A stretch of 12,842 nt of DNA from JAAYGT01 sp050252075 (GCA_050252075.1 JBFWLP010000095.1:1-12842); one strand, 5' to 3'; positions 1-7,112 are shown, counted from the stretch's first letter. Notes: generated by a model not told the origin, from the letters alone. Translations and numbers: made by a program.

Positions 1-1
1 C

Positions 2-313
2 GATGCCGCGCGCATCACTGTCTTCATGGCGTCTTCCACGCCGGTGATACGACGGCTGGCGTTGCCCATTTATGTGGCGGGCAGCCTTCTTTTCTTTGGT
101 CTCATGATCTGGACGGGCTGGACCATGGTTCGCCAGCAATGGATGATGAATGAAATGATTGCCACGCTGGGGTGGCCGAGCTGGATCGTCGGCCTGGTGA
201 TGCCGTTGTCGGGCGTGCTGTCGGTGCTGTGTTTGCTGGATTCACTTTTCGAGCACCGGGCAACGCTCGGACTATCCGCGCCTGCGGCGGACAAATCCCC
301 GGAGGCCCCATGA
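2..313 (+). CDS. TRAP transporter small permease (DctQ-like), C-terminal part
   Basis: This is the C-terminal part of a TRAP (tripartite ATP-independent periplasmic) small membrane subunit; its 5' end lies left of the window. The frame is open from base 2 and stops at TGA 311-313. About 103 residues are visible. They include two strongly hydrophobic stretches (the segment starting LPIYVAGSLLFFGLMI, and the one starting WIVGLVMPLSGVLSVL), as expected for the last two of four helices in DctQ proteins. The tail is hydrophilic and Ala/Pro-rich. The stop overlaps the ATG of the large permease by 4 nt (ATGA at 310-313), which argues for translational coupling and a Q-M pair. The internal ATG at 26 is probably not the start, because the reading frame continues upstream. 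The periplasmic binding protein of the system should lie upstream, outside the window. The assignment rests mainly on helix pattern and position before DctM. Confidence 0.85.
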   Translation, partial: DAARITVFMASSTPVIRRLALPIYVAGSLLFFGLMIWTGWTMVRQQWMMNEMIATLGWPSWIVGLVMPLSGVLSVLCLLDSLFEHRATLGLSAPAADKSPEAP

Positions 314-1590
314 GCATCACCTTATTGATTATTTTCCTGGTGCTCTCGGCGCTGGGGGTGCCCCTGGCGATCAGCCTGGGCCTGGCCGCGGTGTCGGTGC
401 TCGTGTTTTTCACGTCAACGCCGTTAACGCTGCTGTCCGACAGCATGTTTTCGGCCATGAATTCATTTTTGCTGGTGGCGGTGCCCCTGTTCCTGCTGGT
501 GGGGCAGCTTATGGAACGCGGCGGCGTGGCCGACCGTATCTTTGATTTCGCCAGCTCGGCCGTCGGCTGGCTGCCCGGCGGCATGGGCCATGTGAATGTG
601 GCCTCATCGGTCGTGTTCGGCGGCATTTCAGGTTCCTCGGTTGCCGACATTGCATCGCTGGGCGCGGTTGAAATCAACGCGATGGTTCGTCACGGTTACG
701 ACAAAGGCTACGCCGTGGGTATCACGCTGGCAACGTCAACGCTGTCGTCCATTATCCCGCCCTCGGTGCTGATGGTGATTGCGGGATCGATCGCCAACCA
801 GTCCATTGGCCTGCTGCTGCTGGCCGGCCTTATTCCGGGGCTGTTCATGGCTTTCACGCTCATGGTGTACAACCATTTCTACAGCGTGCGCAACGGGGTG
901 GGGCGGCCGGTTCCTTTCAATGCACGCCTGTTTCTGAGGGCCGGGTTCCGGGCATTTTTGCCCATGATGACGCCGGTCATTCTGATGGTGGGCATTCTCG
1001 ACGGGTTCTTCACCCCCACGGAAGCCGCCGCCATTGCCGTGCTGTATACCTTTCTGGTCGCCATGTTCGTGTGCCGCGAACTCAAATGGGGCGACCTGGC
1101 TCCCATGATGGTGCAAACCGCCCGCATGACCGGGGGCATTTTGTTCATTGCCGCCACGGCAAAGCTGGCCGCCTGGGTGTTCACCTATGACGGCTTGCCG
1201 GTCAAGGTGGGAACGTTGCTGTCCACACTCACTTCCAGCCCGACGCTTGTCTTGCTGCTCATCTTTTTGTTCCTGGTGGTGGTCGGCATGTTCATGGATG
1301 CCATCGCCGCCATGTTCATTCTTATTCCGGTGTTATTGCCTCCCGCCGTGGCGATGGGTGTCGACCCCATTCATCTGCTCGTCATAACCGTCATTACGCT
1401 GACCCTGGGTTTGGTGACTCCACCTGTGGGCGTGTGTCTGTTTGCGGTGTCCAAGGTGGCCAACATGCCCATTGAAGAGGTTGTCAGACGCTCAATGGGG
1501 CCTATGTCCGTTCTGGTTCTGTCCATTATCGCGCTGGTTCTGTTTCCGGCGCTGGTGGTCGGTCCGCTCAAGTTACTGGGCTTGTATTAG
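310..1590 (+). CDS. TRAP transporter large permease (DctM-like)
   Basis: This is the 426-residue large permease of a TRAP transporter, an inner-membrane sodium-coupled importer usually specific for carboxylates or related polar solutes delivered by a periplasmic binding protein. The protein is hydrophobic throughout, with about a dozen helices, and its length is typical of DctM. Family motifs are visible: GISGSSVADIASLG near residues 104-117, FTPTEAAAIAVLY in the middle, and a C-terminal GLVTPPVGVCLF. The ATG at 310 is chosen because GGAGG lies at 301-305 and because the N-terminus MSITLLIIFLVL is the standard one. The longer open frame beginning at 172 only adds residues that overlap the DctQ gene. 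The substrate is unknown. The linked aldolase, dehydrogenase and kinase suggest a polyol, sugar or sugar acid rather than a C4-dicarboxylate. Confidence 0.95.
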   Translation: MSITLLIIFLVLSALGVPLAISLGLAAVSVLVFFTSTPLTLLSDSMFSAMNSFLLVAVPLFLLVGQLMERGGVADRIFDFASSAVGWLPGGMGHVNVASSVVFGGISGSSVADIASLGAVEINAMVRHGYDKGYAVGITLATSTLSSIIPPSVLMVIAGSIANQSIGLLLLAGLIPGLFMAFTLMVYNHFYSVRNGVGRPVPFNARLFLRAGFRAFLPMMTPVILMVGILDGFFTPTEAAAIAVLYTFLVAMFVCRELKWGDLAPMMVQTARMTGGILFIAATAKLAAWVFTYDGLPVKVGTLLSTLTSSPTLVLLLIFLFLVVVGMFMDAIAAMFILIPVLLPPAVAMGVDPIHLLVITVITLTLGLVTPPVGVCLFAVSKVANMPIEEVVRRSMGPMSVLVLSIIALVLFPALVVGPLKLLGLY

Positions 1591-1630
1591 TGCAAATACA
1601 GCCATTTATCGATTCCTTAGGAGAGTAAAC

Positions 1631-2443
1631 ATGTTTCTCGGTAAAGAGATACGAATGAAACGTCTGGTCGGCCGGTCCGGCCGCCTGCTGGCCATTACCA
1701 TTGACCACCCCATTACGCGCGGGTTGCTGCCGGGTCTGGAAGATATTCGCACCACCATGAAGAAGGTAGTCGAGGGCGGTCCCGATGCAATCACCATGCA
1801 CAAGGGTATTGCCGAACGGATCTTCCCGGCGTATGCCGGCCGTGCCGCCGTCATCATGAAAGCAACAGCCTATTCGGTGCAATACCATCCAACCTACGAC
1901 GCGCCGGTGGCCGATGTCGAGGAAGCTATTCGGCTGGGGGCTGATGCCATTTCCGTGGGATGCATTGTGGGTGGTCCCGACCAGGCGCAGCAGCTAACCT
2001 TCTTGGGAAAAGTCTCCAAGGAAGCGGCGTCGGTGGGGATGCCGCTGGTGGCGCACATTTACCCCAAGGGCAACCTGATCAAAGACCATCACGACGCCAA
2101 AGCGGTCACCTACGCGGCCCGTGTGGGTGCCGAGCTGGGGGTGGATATTATTAAAACCCTGTGGACGGGGTCGGCGGAAAGTTTTCGCGAAGTGGTGGAA
2201 GGCTGCCCCTCTATGGTGGCGCTGGCCGGCGGCGAAATGGGGGAAACCCTGGCCGACTACCTGAAAATGACGCGCGAGGCGCTCGATGTCGGGCTGGGCG
2301 GCGTCACGTATGGCCGCTTTGTCTGGCAGCACCAGCATCCCAGTGCCGTCATCAAGGCGCTCAGCGCCCTGATTCACGACAACGTCAGTGTGGAGCAGGC
2401 GTTGGGTGTCTATGATGCCGCCGTCGCGTCGGAGTCCGTATGA
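1631..2443 (+). CDS. Class I aldolase of the DeoC/LacD (FbaB/LsrF-like) family
   Basis: A 270-residue TIM-barrel aldolase. The pattern matches class I fructose-bisphosphate aldolase-like proteins (archaeal FBA, 2-amino-3,7-dideoxy-heptulosonate synthase, LsrF). It has an early barrel Asp in ITIDHP (Asp25), the strand AIRLGADAISV, MPLVAHIYPKG, then GVDIIKT with the probable Schiff-base Lys175, VALAGGEMG, and the phosphate-binding GGVTYGRFVWQ near 222-233. In this family the lysine forms an imine with DHAP or a similar ketose phosphate. The likely role is cleavage of the phosphorylated ketose made by the kinase downstream, giving a triose phosphate plus an aldehyde. The start at 1631 follows AGGAGAG (1619-1625). 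The frame stays open further upstream, but that part only shadows dctM. The gene lies 40 nt after dctM, and its stop overlaps the next ATG (ATGA at 2440-2443). Family call is firm; the substrate is inferred. Confidence 0.88.
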   Translation: MFLGKEIRMKRLVGRSGRLLAITIDHPITRGLLPGLEDIRTTMKKVVEGGPDAITMHKGIAERIFPAYAGRAAVIMKATAYSVQYHPTYDAPVADVEEAIRLGADAISVGCIVGGPDQAQQLTFLGKVSKEAASVGMPLVAHIYPKGNLIKDHHDAKAVTYAARVGAELGVDIIKTLWTGSAESFREVVEGCPSMVALAGGEMGETLADYLKMTREALDVGLGGVTYGRFVWQHQHPSAVIKALSALIHDNVSVEQALGVYDAAVASESV

Positions 2444-3480
2444 AAGCCGCCGTCCTGCAAGGGCCGAACGCCCTGGAACTGACCGAGGTGGCCACGCCCC
2501 AGGCCGAACCGGGTGAACTCATACTTCGGGTGCGGGCGGCCACCGTCTGCGGCACCGATTTGCGGATACTCACCGGCCGTAAAACCAAAGGGGTGCGCTT
2601 TCCGTCCATTATCGGCCACGAGTTTGCCGGTGAAGTGACCCAGGTGGGGGAAGGCGTGAGCTTGTTCAAGGTAGGCGACCGGGTCTGCATGGACCCTGTC
2701 ATTCCGTGCCTGTCGTGTGCTCATTGCAAGAATGGCCACGAGAATGTTTGCCAGAACCGGCGGGCGATGGGGTATGAATTCGACGGCGCGTTTGCCGAGT
2801 ACATTCGTATTCCCGCCATTGCCCTGAAAGCCGGCAATGTATTCAAAATGCCCGAAGGCATGAGCTACGAGGCCGCCGCCTTGGCTGAGCCGCTGGCATG
2901 CTGCATCAATGGCCAGCGCAACGCCGGCGTAAAAATGGGCGATACCGTGGTGGTGCTGGGCGCCGGCCCCATTGGTTTGATGCATGCCGCCCTGGCCCGG
3001 TTGTCGGGCGCGCGGCAAGTCATCATCAGCGAACCCAATGCCTTGCGCCGCCAGGCGGCCGTTGAGCGCGGCGTCGATTATGCGTGTGACCCGGCGAACG
3101 AATCCCTGCTCGATTTCGTGCACGGTAAAACCGACGGCCTGGGCGCCGACGTTGTCATTCTGGCGATCGGTGTTCCCCAGTTGGCCAACGAGGCCCTGAC
3201 GCTGGTGCGCAAGGGCGGCAATGTCAATCTGTTTGCCGGTTTCTCGGCCGGAGCAACGGCACAGATCGACGTCAACCTGATCCACTACAACGAAATTGTC
3301 GTGACGGGCGCCAGCGCCTTGCGCCGGAAAGATTACGAGCTGGCCATGCACATGCTGGCCGGCGGCCAGATCGATGCTTCCATGCTGATCACGCATCGCT
3401 ACCAGGTTGCGGACTCGCTGGCGGCGTTCGAGGAAGCCGGTAGCGGCCGTGCGTTGAAGGTGGCGATTCGCAATGACTAA
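2440..3480 (+). CDS. Zinc-dependent medium-chain alcohol (polyol/sorbitol-type) dehydrogenase
   Basis: A 346-residue medium-chain dehydrogenase/reductase with an intact zinc apparatus. Catalytic-zinc ligands are Cys37 (VCGTD), His60-Glu61 (GHE) and Glu150 (AEP). Structural-zinc cysteines are 90, 93, 96 and 104, in the usual C-x2-C-x2-C-x7-C spacing. The Rossmann fold follows with GAGPIG at 174-179 and an acidic Glu198 at the end of the second strand (VIISEP), which favours NAD+ over NADP+. The overall style is that of sorbitol, L-threonine or galactitol-1-phosphate dehydrogenases. In this operon it most likely oxidises a secondary hydroxyl of an imported polyol to a ketone, giving the ketose for the kinase. 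Its start overlaps the aldolase stop by 4 nt, and its end overlaps the kinase start by 8 nt, so the three enzymes are probably made together. Substrate specificity cannot be assigned from sequence. Confidence 0.92.
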   Translation: MKAAVLQGPNALELTEVATPQAEPGELILRVRAATVCGTDLRILTGRKTKGVRFPSIIGHEFAGEVTQVGEGVSLFKVGDRVCMDPVIPCLSCAHCKNGHENVCQNRRAMGYEFDGAFAEYIRIPAIALKAGNVFKMPEGMSYEAAALAEPLACCINGQRNAGVKMGDTVVVLGAGPIGLMHAALARLSGARQVIISEPNALRRQAAVERGVDYACDPANESLLDFVHGKTDGLGADVVILAIGVPQLANEALTLVRKGGNVNLFAGFSAGATAQIDVNLIHYNEIVVTGASALRRKDYELAMHMLAGGQIDASMLITHRYQVADSLAAFEEAGSGRALKVAIRND

Positions 3481-5014
3481 GGTGTTGCTCGGCGTCGATG
3501 CGGGAACCAGCGCAATCAAGGTGTGCGCGTTCGATGCCACGGGAAAATTGCTTGGCAAGGCGCAGCGTTCCGTGCCGGTGATCACGCCGCACCCTCTGTG
3601 GGTCGAGGTCGACCTTGAGCGCTACTGGGAGCTGACCGCCGAGGCCATACGCGAAGTGATCGGCCGGGTGGGGCAGGTACACGGCATTGGTCTGTCGACC
3701 ACGTGTCCCACCACTATCCTGCTTGATCGCGAGCAACAACCTTTGCGGCCCGGCATCGTGTATCTGGATGGTCGCGCCAACGACATCGTTCGCGAGGTGG
3801 TGGGCGCCGATGCAGTTGCCTATCAAGGCCAGACGGGTAATCGCGCCAGTACATCAACCTGCTGGGTGGCCAATTTGCGCTGGGTGCAGCGCAACGAGCC
3901 CGAGGTGTGGTCGAGAACCCGCACCGTCTGCATGTTGAACGGTTTTCTGGCCCAGCGCCTGAGCGGAAAAACAGGCATTGATCCCACCCAGGCATCGTAT
4001 TCCGGACTGATGGATGTGCGCGAACGCGCCCCCGCGTGGTCCCCGTCGTTGCTGGCGCTGTGGGGAATCGATCCTGGAGTTTTCGCGCCCTTGCAGAATG
4101 GCACCGAAAAGATTGGCATGGTGACGGATACGGCGGCGGGGCTGACCGGACTGGCGCCGGGCACGCCGCTGTCGCTGGGTGCCGCAGATACCGCAACGGC
4201 GGCACTGGCCATGGGGCTGCGCCAAAGTGCCCAGGTGTTCGAGTCGGTGGGCACATCGGGGGTGATCACGTTTTGTCTGGATCAGCCCGATTTCGATCCC
4301 TGCTTTCTGAACCGTTACCATATTTTCCCTGATCGCTGGCTGGCGCATGGCGCCATGTCGATGCTGGGCGGCTCGTTTGGCTGGCTGCAGGCCAAGGTCT
4401 GGCCCGAGGTGCAGTCGTTTGCCGAGCTGGAGCGCATGGCGCAGGAATCGGAGCCGGGGGCGAACGGGCTGATTTTTCTACCCTACCTGGCCGGGGAACG
4501 CAGCCCCATCTGGGATGCCGAAGCCAGTGCCGCCTGGATCGGCTTGCGCCTGGAACATGGCCGTGCCGATATGGTGCGTGCCGTCTTCGAGGGGGCGGCG
4601 TTCGGTCTGCGCCAGATTCTGGCCAAGGCACAGGCGCAGTGGAACTGGCAGCCCGAGCGTCTGGTGGGCGTGGGCGGCGGCGCCCATAGCCGGTTCTGGG
4701 CCCAGATCAAGGCCGATGTGCTTCAGCTGGAATACGGCCTGGCCGAGCAGACCGATGCCAGCGCGCTGGGCGCCGCCTTGATGGGTGGCGTTGCAGGGGG
4801 GGTATATACAGGTTTCGATGATCCGGCGCTGCCCGCCATAAGGCTGGCCCCGAACAGCATCAAATCGGGATCAGCGTCCCGGCGCGACGTGTATGATCGC
4901 CAGTTCTCCATTTTTGCGTCGCTGTATCCCGCCATGGAGTCCGCCATGCATCAGCTTGCCGCACGCCGCGCCGCCTGCCGTTCGTCCTCAATAAGTACTG
5001 AAAAATTAAGGTAG
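3473..5014 (+). CDS. FGGY-family carbohydrate kinase (xylulokinase-like)
   Basis: A 513-residue sugar kinase of the FGGY family, which transfers ATP phosphate to a ketose or polyol in the cytoplasm. The N-terminal phosphate loop is GVDAGTSAIKV (residues 7-17). The probable catalytic base is Asp239 in LGAADTATAALAMG. Further ATP-domain landmarks are GTSGV (260-264), AGERSPIWD (340-348, typical of xylulokinase relatives) and the adenosine-site GVGGGAHSRFWAQIKADVL (399-417). Length is normal for the family. The start codon lies inside the end of the dehydrogenase gene (8-nt overlap, 3473-3480). The last residues (about 495-513) are low-complexity and may not be conserved. The combination of kinase and class I aldolase recalls LsrK/LsrF of autoinducer-2 processing, but the dehydrogenase and TRAP permease fit ordinary polyol or sugar catabolism better. 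Which hydroxyl is phosphorylated is unknown. Confidence 0.93.
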   Translation: MTKVLLGVDAGTSAIKVCAFDATGKLLGKAQRSVPVITPHPLWVEVDLERYWELTAEAIREVIGRVGQVHGIGLSTTCPTTILLDREQQPLRPGIVYLDGRANDIVREVVGADAVAYQGQTGNRASTSTCWVANLRWVQRNEPEVWSRTRTVCMLNGFLAQRLSGKTGIDPTQASYSGLMDVRERAPAWSPSLLALWGIDPGVFAPLQNGTEKIGMVTDTAAGLTGLAPGTPLSLGAADTATAALAMGLRQSAQVFESVGTSGVITFCLDQPDFDPCFLNRYHIFPDRWLAHGAMSMLGGSFGWLQAKVWPEVQSFAELERMAQESEPGANGLIFLPYLAGERSPIWDAEASAAWIGLRLEHGRADMVRAVFEGAAFGLRQILAKAQAQWNWQPERLVGVGGGAHSRFWAQIKADVLQLEYGLAEQTDASALGAALMGGVAGGVYTGFDDPALPAIRLAPNSIKSGSASRRDVYDRQFSIFASLYPAMESAMHQLAARRAACRSSSISTEKLR

Positions 5015-5051
5015 TATGGTTGCGCTTTAAATCGCCTTACTTTGCAAGTAC

Positions 5052-5756
5052 ATGACAGAAGACGCCGACGACCTGCTCGCCCAAATCATCAATATCGCCA
5101 TGCGCACCCGCGCAGACGAGTCGGGCCGAATCCGCCTGCCCACCGAGCGGGAGCTGTCGGAACAACTGTCGGTGCAGCGACCCACCATCCGCGATCGGCT
5201 GACCATTCTGCAAACTCTGGGGTTTCTTGAGCGGCGGCAGGGCAGCGGTACGTATTTGTCGTTGCCCAACGCCCAGTTTCTGCAGTTTTATTTCGAGGTC
5301 AGCCTGAAGCTGGGCTTCTTTTCCGTTGAGCAGATGCAGCGCGCCATGGAAATGATCGGTCTGGAAATGGTCAGCAATGCGGCCATTCATGCCGATGCGG
5401 CCGATGTCGAGCAACTGCAGAAAACCGTTCAGGGCATGAAAGACGCCGGTAACATCAACCAGTTTGTCGAGGGGCAGTTCGAGTTTCATGCCGGGCTTGC
5501 CCGGGCCTGCCATAACCCGGTCATCAGTTTGTTGATCGATGGGCTGGCGCGTGTCATGAGAGCGGTATTGCTGAACCGCGTGCGTATGCTTTCCATGGTG
5601 CCGGGTGCCTTCGACCGCAATGTGGATGCCTATTACGCCGTGGTGCAGGCATTGCAGGATCATGAGCCCGAGCTGGCACGGATCGCGCAGCAGGAATGCT
5701 ATTCGTTGTGGCGGCGCGAGGCCATGAAGATATCCGTCTTCAACATTCAGGAGTAG
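5052..5756 (+). CDS. GntR/FadR-family transcriptional regulator
   Basis: A 234-residue regulator with an N-terminal winged helix and a C-terminal all-helical FadR/FCD-type sensor domain. The DNA-binding signature is LPTERELSEQLSVQRPTIRD (29-48), followed by the wing RRQGSGTYL. The sensor domain has the landmark FHAGLARACHNPV (145-157). In typical metal-binding FCD domains an Asp, this His and two later His bind a metal. Here the Asp position is Gln142, and the later positions appear to be Tyr194 and Cys216, so the metal site looks degenerate. It is the probable local regulator of the TRAP-aldolase-dehydrogenase-kinase operon, responding to the substrate or an intermediate. It starts 37 nt after the kinase, in an AT-rich gap. 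No Shine-Dalgarno sequence is evident before ATG 5052, and an in-frame TAA upstream (about 5028) rules out a longer protein. Confidence 0.93.
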   Translation: MTEDADDLLAQIINIAMRTRADESGRIRLPTERELSEQLSVQRPTIRDRLTILQTLGFLERRQGSGTYLSLPNAQFLQFYFEVSLKLGFFSVEQMQRAMEMIGLEMVSNAAIHADAADVEQLQKTVQGMKDAGNINQFVEGQFEFHAGLARACHNPVISLLIDGLARVMRAVLLNRVRMLSMVPGAFDRNVDAYYAVVQALQDHEPELARIAQQECYSLWRREAMKISVFNIQE

Positions 5757-5763
5757 GGTGGCG

Positions 5764-6351
5764 ATGTCGGCCGGCACAACGGTTGCTGCGGTTTTCGCCG
5801 ACGACGCCGTTCACGTCGCCCGGCGTTTGCTGGGGGCTGTGCTGCTGGTCAACGGTGTCGGCGGGCGCATTGTGGAAACCGAAGCCTACGATCAGGCTGA
5901 TCCGGCCTCGCATACCTATTGTGGTCCAACCGACCGAAACCGGGTAATGTTCGGCCCGCCCGGTTACGCCTACGTGTACCGCTCCTATGGCTTGCACTGG
6001 TGCTTCAATATGGTGTGCCGGGAAGCCGGTCATGGCGCCGGGGTATTGATACGGGCACTGGAACCCACGCATGGCCTGGACATCATGCGCAGGCGTCGCG
6101 GCCTGCAGTCGCCGGCGCTGTTATGTTCCGGCCCGGGCCGCCTGGCCCAGGCACTGGGCATCGACCGCAGTGTGAACGGCTTGTCCATTGCGCTGCCGCC
6201 GTTTTCCCTGATCATGCCCGACGAACTGCTGCCTTGCGTGTGCGGCGCGCGTATAGGCTTGACCAAGGCAGTGCAGGTTCCCTGGCGCTTCGGGCTGGCG
6301 GGCTCACGCTATCACAGCCGGCCGTTCCGTCCGAGCGCCCGGCCCGGCTAG
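5764..6351 (+). CDS. DNA-3-methyladenine glycosylase (AAG/MPG family)
   Basis: A 195-residue base-excision repair enzyme of the mammalian AAG type, which removes alkylated purines such as 3-methyladenine and hypoxanthine from DNA. Recognisable family residues are GRIVETEAY (34-42), where Glu40 corresponds to the general base Glu125 of human AAG and Tyr42 to Tyr127. His50 in ASHT, YVYRSYGLHWCFN (70-82, with the conserved Asn82), Arg97 in LIRALEP and SGPGRLAQALGI follow in order. AGGAG at 5749-5753 serves the start. ATG 5764 gives 10-nt spacing, while an in-frame GTG at 5758 gives 4-nt spacing and is an alternative. The gene begins 7 nt after the GntR stop and is probably cotranscribed with it, although a repair enzyme has no clear role in that pathway. 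Its TAG overlaps the stop codon of the convergent gene. Confidence 0.95.
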   Translation: MSAGTTVAAVFADDAVHVARRLLGAVLLVNGVGGRIVETEAYDQADPASHTYCGPTDRNRVMFGPPGYAYVYRSYGLHWCFNMVCREAGHGAGVLIRALEPTHGLDIMRRRRGLQSPALLCSGPGRLAQALGIDRSVNGLSIALPPFSLIMPDELLPCVCGARIGLTKAVQVPWRFGLAGSRYHSRPFRPSARPG

Positions 6352-6926
6352 AAACCCAGCCCCGATCCTGCGCCCAGCAGTGTTGCAACGCCCAGGGCGG
6401 CAAAAATGGCAGCGGCAATGGAATGCACCAGCTTCATGGGAATTTTTCCGGCCAGCTTGTCACCGGCAAATACCGCCGGCACATCGGCAATGAGCATGCC
6501 CAGCGTGGTTCCGATGACCACCAGTAGCGGCGCGGCGTAGTGGGCGGCCATGGCGACGGTGGCTATTTGGGTTTTATCACCCATCTCGGCCAGAAAGAAG
6601 GTGATGAGCGTGGCCCCAAACACCCCGAATTTTCGCGCGATCTGGGTTTCTTCTTCCTCGATCTTGTCGGGAATCAAGGTCCATACCGCCATGCCGATGA
6701 ACGACAAACCCAGCACCCACCGCAGAACGTCGGGGCTAAGGGTGGCCGTGATCCAGGCGCCCAGCGCACCGGCCAGGCCGTGATTCACGATCGTGGCGAT
6801 AAGAATGCCCAGAATGATGGGCAGCGGCTTTTTGAATCGGGCGGCGAGAAGAAAGGCAAGCAACTGGGTTTTATCGCCGATTTCGGCAAGGGCAACCACC
6901 CCGGTTGAGACAAGAAGGGATTCCAT
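6348..6926 (-). CDS. UPF0016/GDT1-family membrane protein, predicted Mn2+ exporter
   Basis: A 192-residue inner-membrane protein of the UPF0016 (TMEM165/Gdt1) family. It is made of two homologous halves, each with the signature E-x-G-D-K-T: Glu15-Gly17-Asp18-Lys19-Thr20 in ALAEIGDKTQ and Glu114-Gly116-Asp117-Lys118-Thr119 in FLAEMGDKTQ. These acidic motifs bind the transported divalent cation. A charged central loop (DKIEEEETQIARKFG, about 87-101) joins the halves, and about six hydrophobic helices are seen. Bacterial members export manganese, and the Mn2+ riboswitch upstream supports that role here. ATG 6926 (MESLLVSTG) is chosen because it gives the normal N-terminus. The frame stays open to 7046, but that part is the riboswitch RNA. 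The Shine-Dalgarno is weak (GAGA, 6 nt before ATG), which suits riboswitch control of translation. The stop overlaps that of the convergent glycosylase gene. Confidence 0.93.
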   Translation of the reverse strand: MESLLVSTGVVALAEIGDKTQLLAFLLAARFKKPLPIILGILIATIVNHGLAGALGAWITATLSPDVLRWVLGLSFIGMAVWTLIPDKIEEEETQIARKFGVFGATLITFFLAEMGDKTQIATVAMAAHYAAPLLVVIGTTLGMLIADVPAVFAGDKLAGKIPMKLVHSIAAAIFAALGVATLLGAGSGLGF

Positions 6927-6935
6927 ACGTATTCT

Positions 6936-6998
6936 CAGGCCGGTAACAGACAATTGACCACGGCGCATCCCCGGCCAGTTCGGAGGCGCTGTGGTCAA
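6936..6998 (-). promoter_or_regulatory. Predicted riboswitch expression platform (alternative pairing region)
   Basis: On the minus strand, TTGACCAC (6998-6991), which contains the P1 3' strand, is perfectly complementary to GTGGTCAA (6961-6954) 29 nt further on. Pairing these would break aptamer helix P1, so the two folds exclude each other. A second potential pair, CTGGCCGG (6978-6971) with CCGGCCTG (6943-6936), ends just upstream of the weak Shine-Dalgarno and start codon and could mask them. There is no U-run after either hairpin, so control of translation rather than termination is the more likely mechanism. The pairings are seen in the sequence; the mechanism is inferred. Confidence 0.6.
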
Positions 6999-7097
6999 AG
7001 GTCTTGCCAAGCTGCAGAACCGCTTGCGCCATGGCCCGCAGGCCAAGTGTGTTGACGCAAGCCTCTTCCGTGTGAAGAGAGGCTACTCCCCAATGAC
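6994..7097 (-). promoter_or_regulatory. yybP-ykoY (Mn2+) riboswitch aptamer
   Basis: Read on the minus strand, the leader of the UPF0016 gene contains the hallmarks of the yybP-ykoY family in order: GGGGAGTAGCC near the 5' end (7091-7081), a P2 hairpin GCCTCT/AGAGGC, the conserved loop CGTCAACACACTTGG (about 7053-7039), and GGCAAGACCTTTG at the 3' end (7008 to 6996). The closing P1 helix can form as GTCA-TT-GG (7097-7090) with CC-TT-TGAC (7001-6994), leaving two T-T mismatches. A second arm is CTTGCG/CGCAAG with an inner GGCC/GGCC. The aptamer starts close to the transcription start predicted from the -10 box. Such RNAs sense Mn2+ and turn on exporters in many bacteria, which fits the gene downstream. 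Confidence 0.9.
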
Positions 7098-7103
7098 GCG
7101 CGA

Positions 7104-7112
7104 ATTATAGCA
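7104..7112 (-). promoter_or_regulatory. Extended -10 promoter for the Mn riboswitch / UPF0016 gene
   Basis: On the minus strand the sequence is TGCTATAAT, a perfect extended -10 element. The region 17 nt upstream (CACTGA, 7127-7132) is a poor -35 box and overlaps the stop codon of the 666-residue protein gene. Transcription should begin near 7097, exactly where the riboswitch P1 helix begins. The TGn extension probably compensates for the weak -35. Confidence 0.75.

Noticed and set aside
2410..3585. 391-codon open frame on the - strand opposite the dehydrogenase
   Set aside because: The + strand frame encodes complete zinc and NAD motifs, and the antisense frame is explained by GC-rich codon use.
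3473..5014. Complete autoinducer-2 (Lsr) processing operon
   Set aside because: The kinase and aldolase recall LsrK and LsrF, but there is no LsrG-like protein, LsrB-like binding protein or ABC transporter. The dehydrogenase and TRAP permease point to polyol or sugar catabolism.
5015..5051. Promoter or GntR operator before the regulator gene
   Set aside because: The gap is AT-rich, with hints of symmetry (TACT ... AGTA), but no convincing -35/-10 pair or FadR-like operator can be defined.
6927..7046. Longer N-terminus for the UPF0016 protein
   Set aside because: The extension translates the riboswitch RNA, has no membrane-protein character, and the family normally begins near MESLLVSTG.
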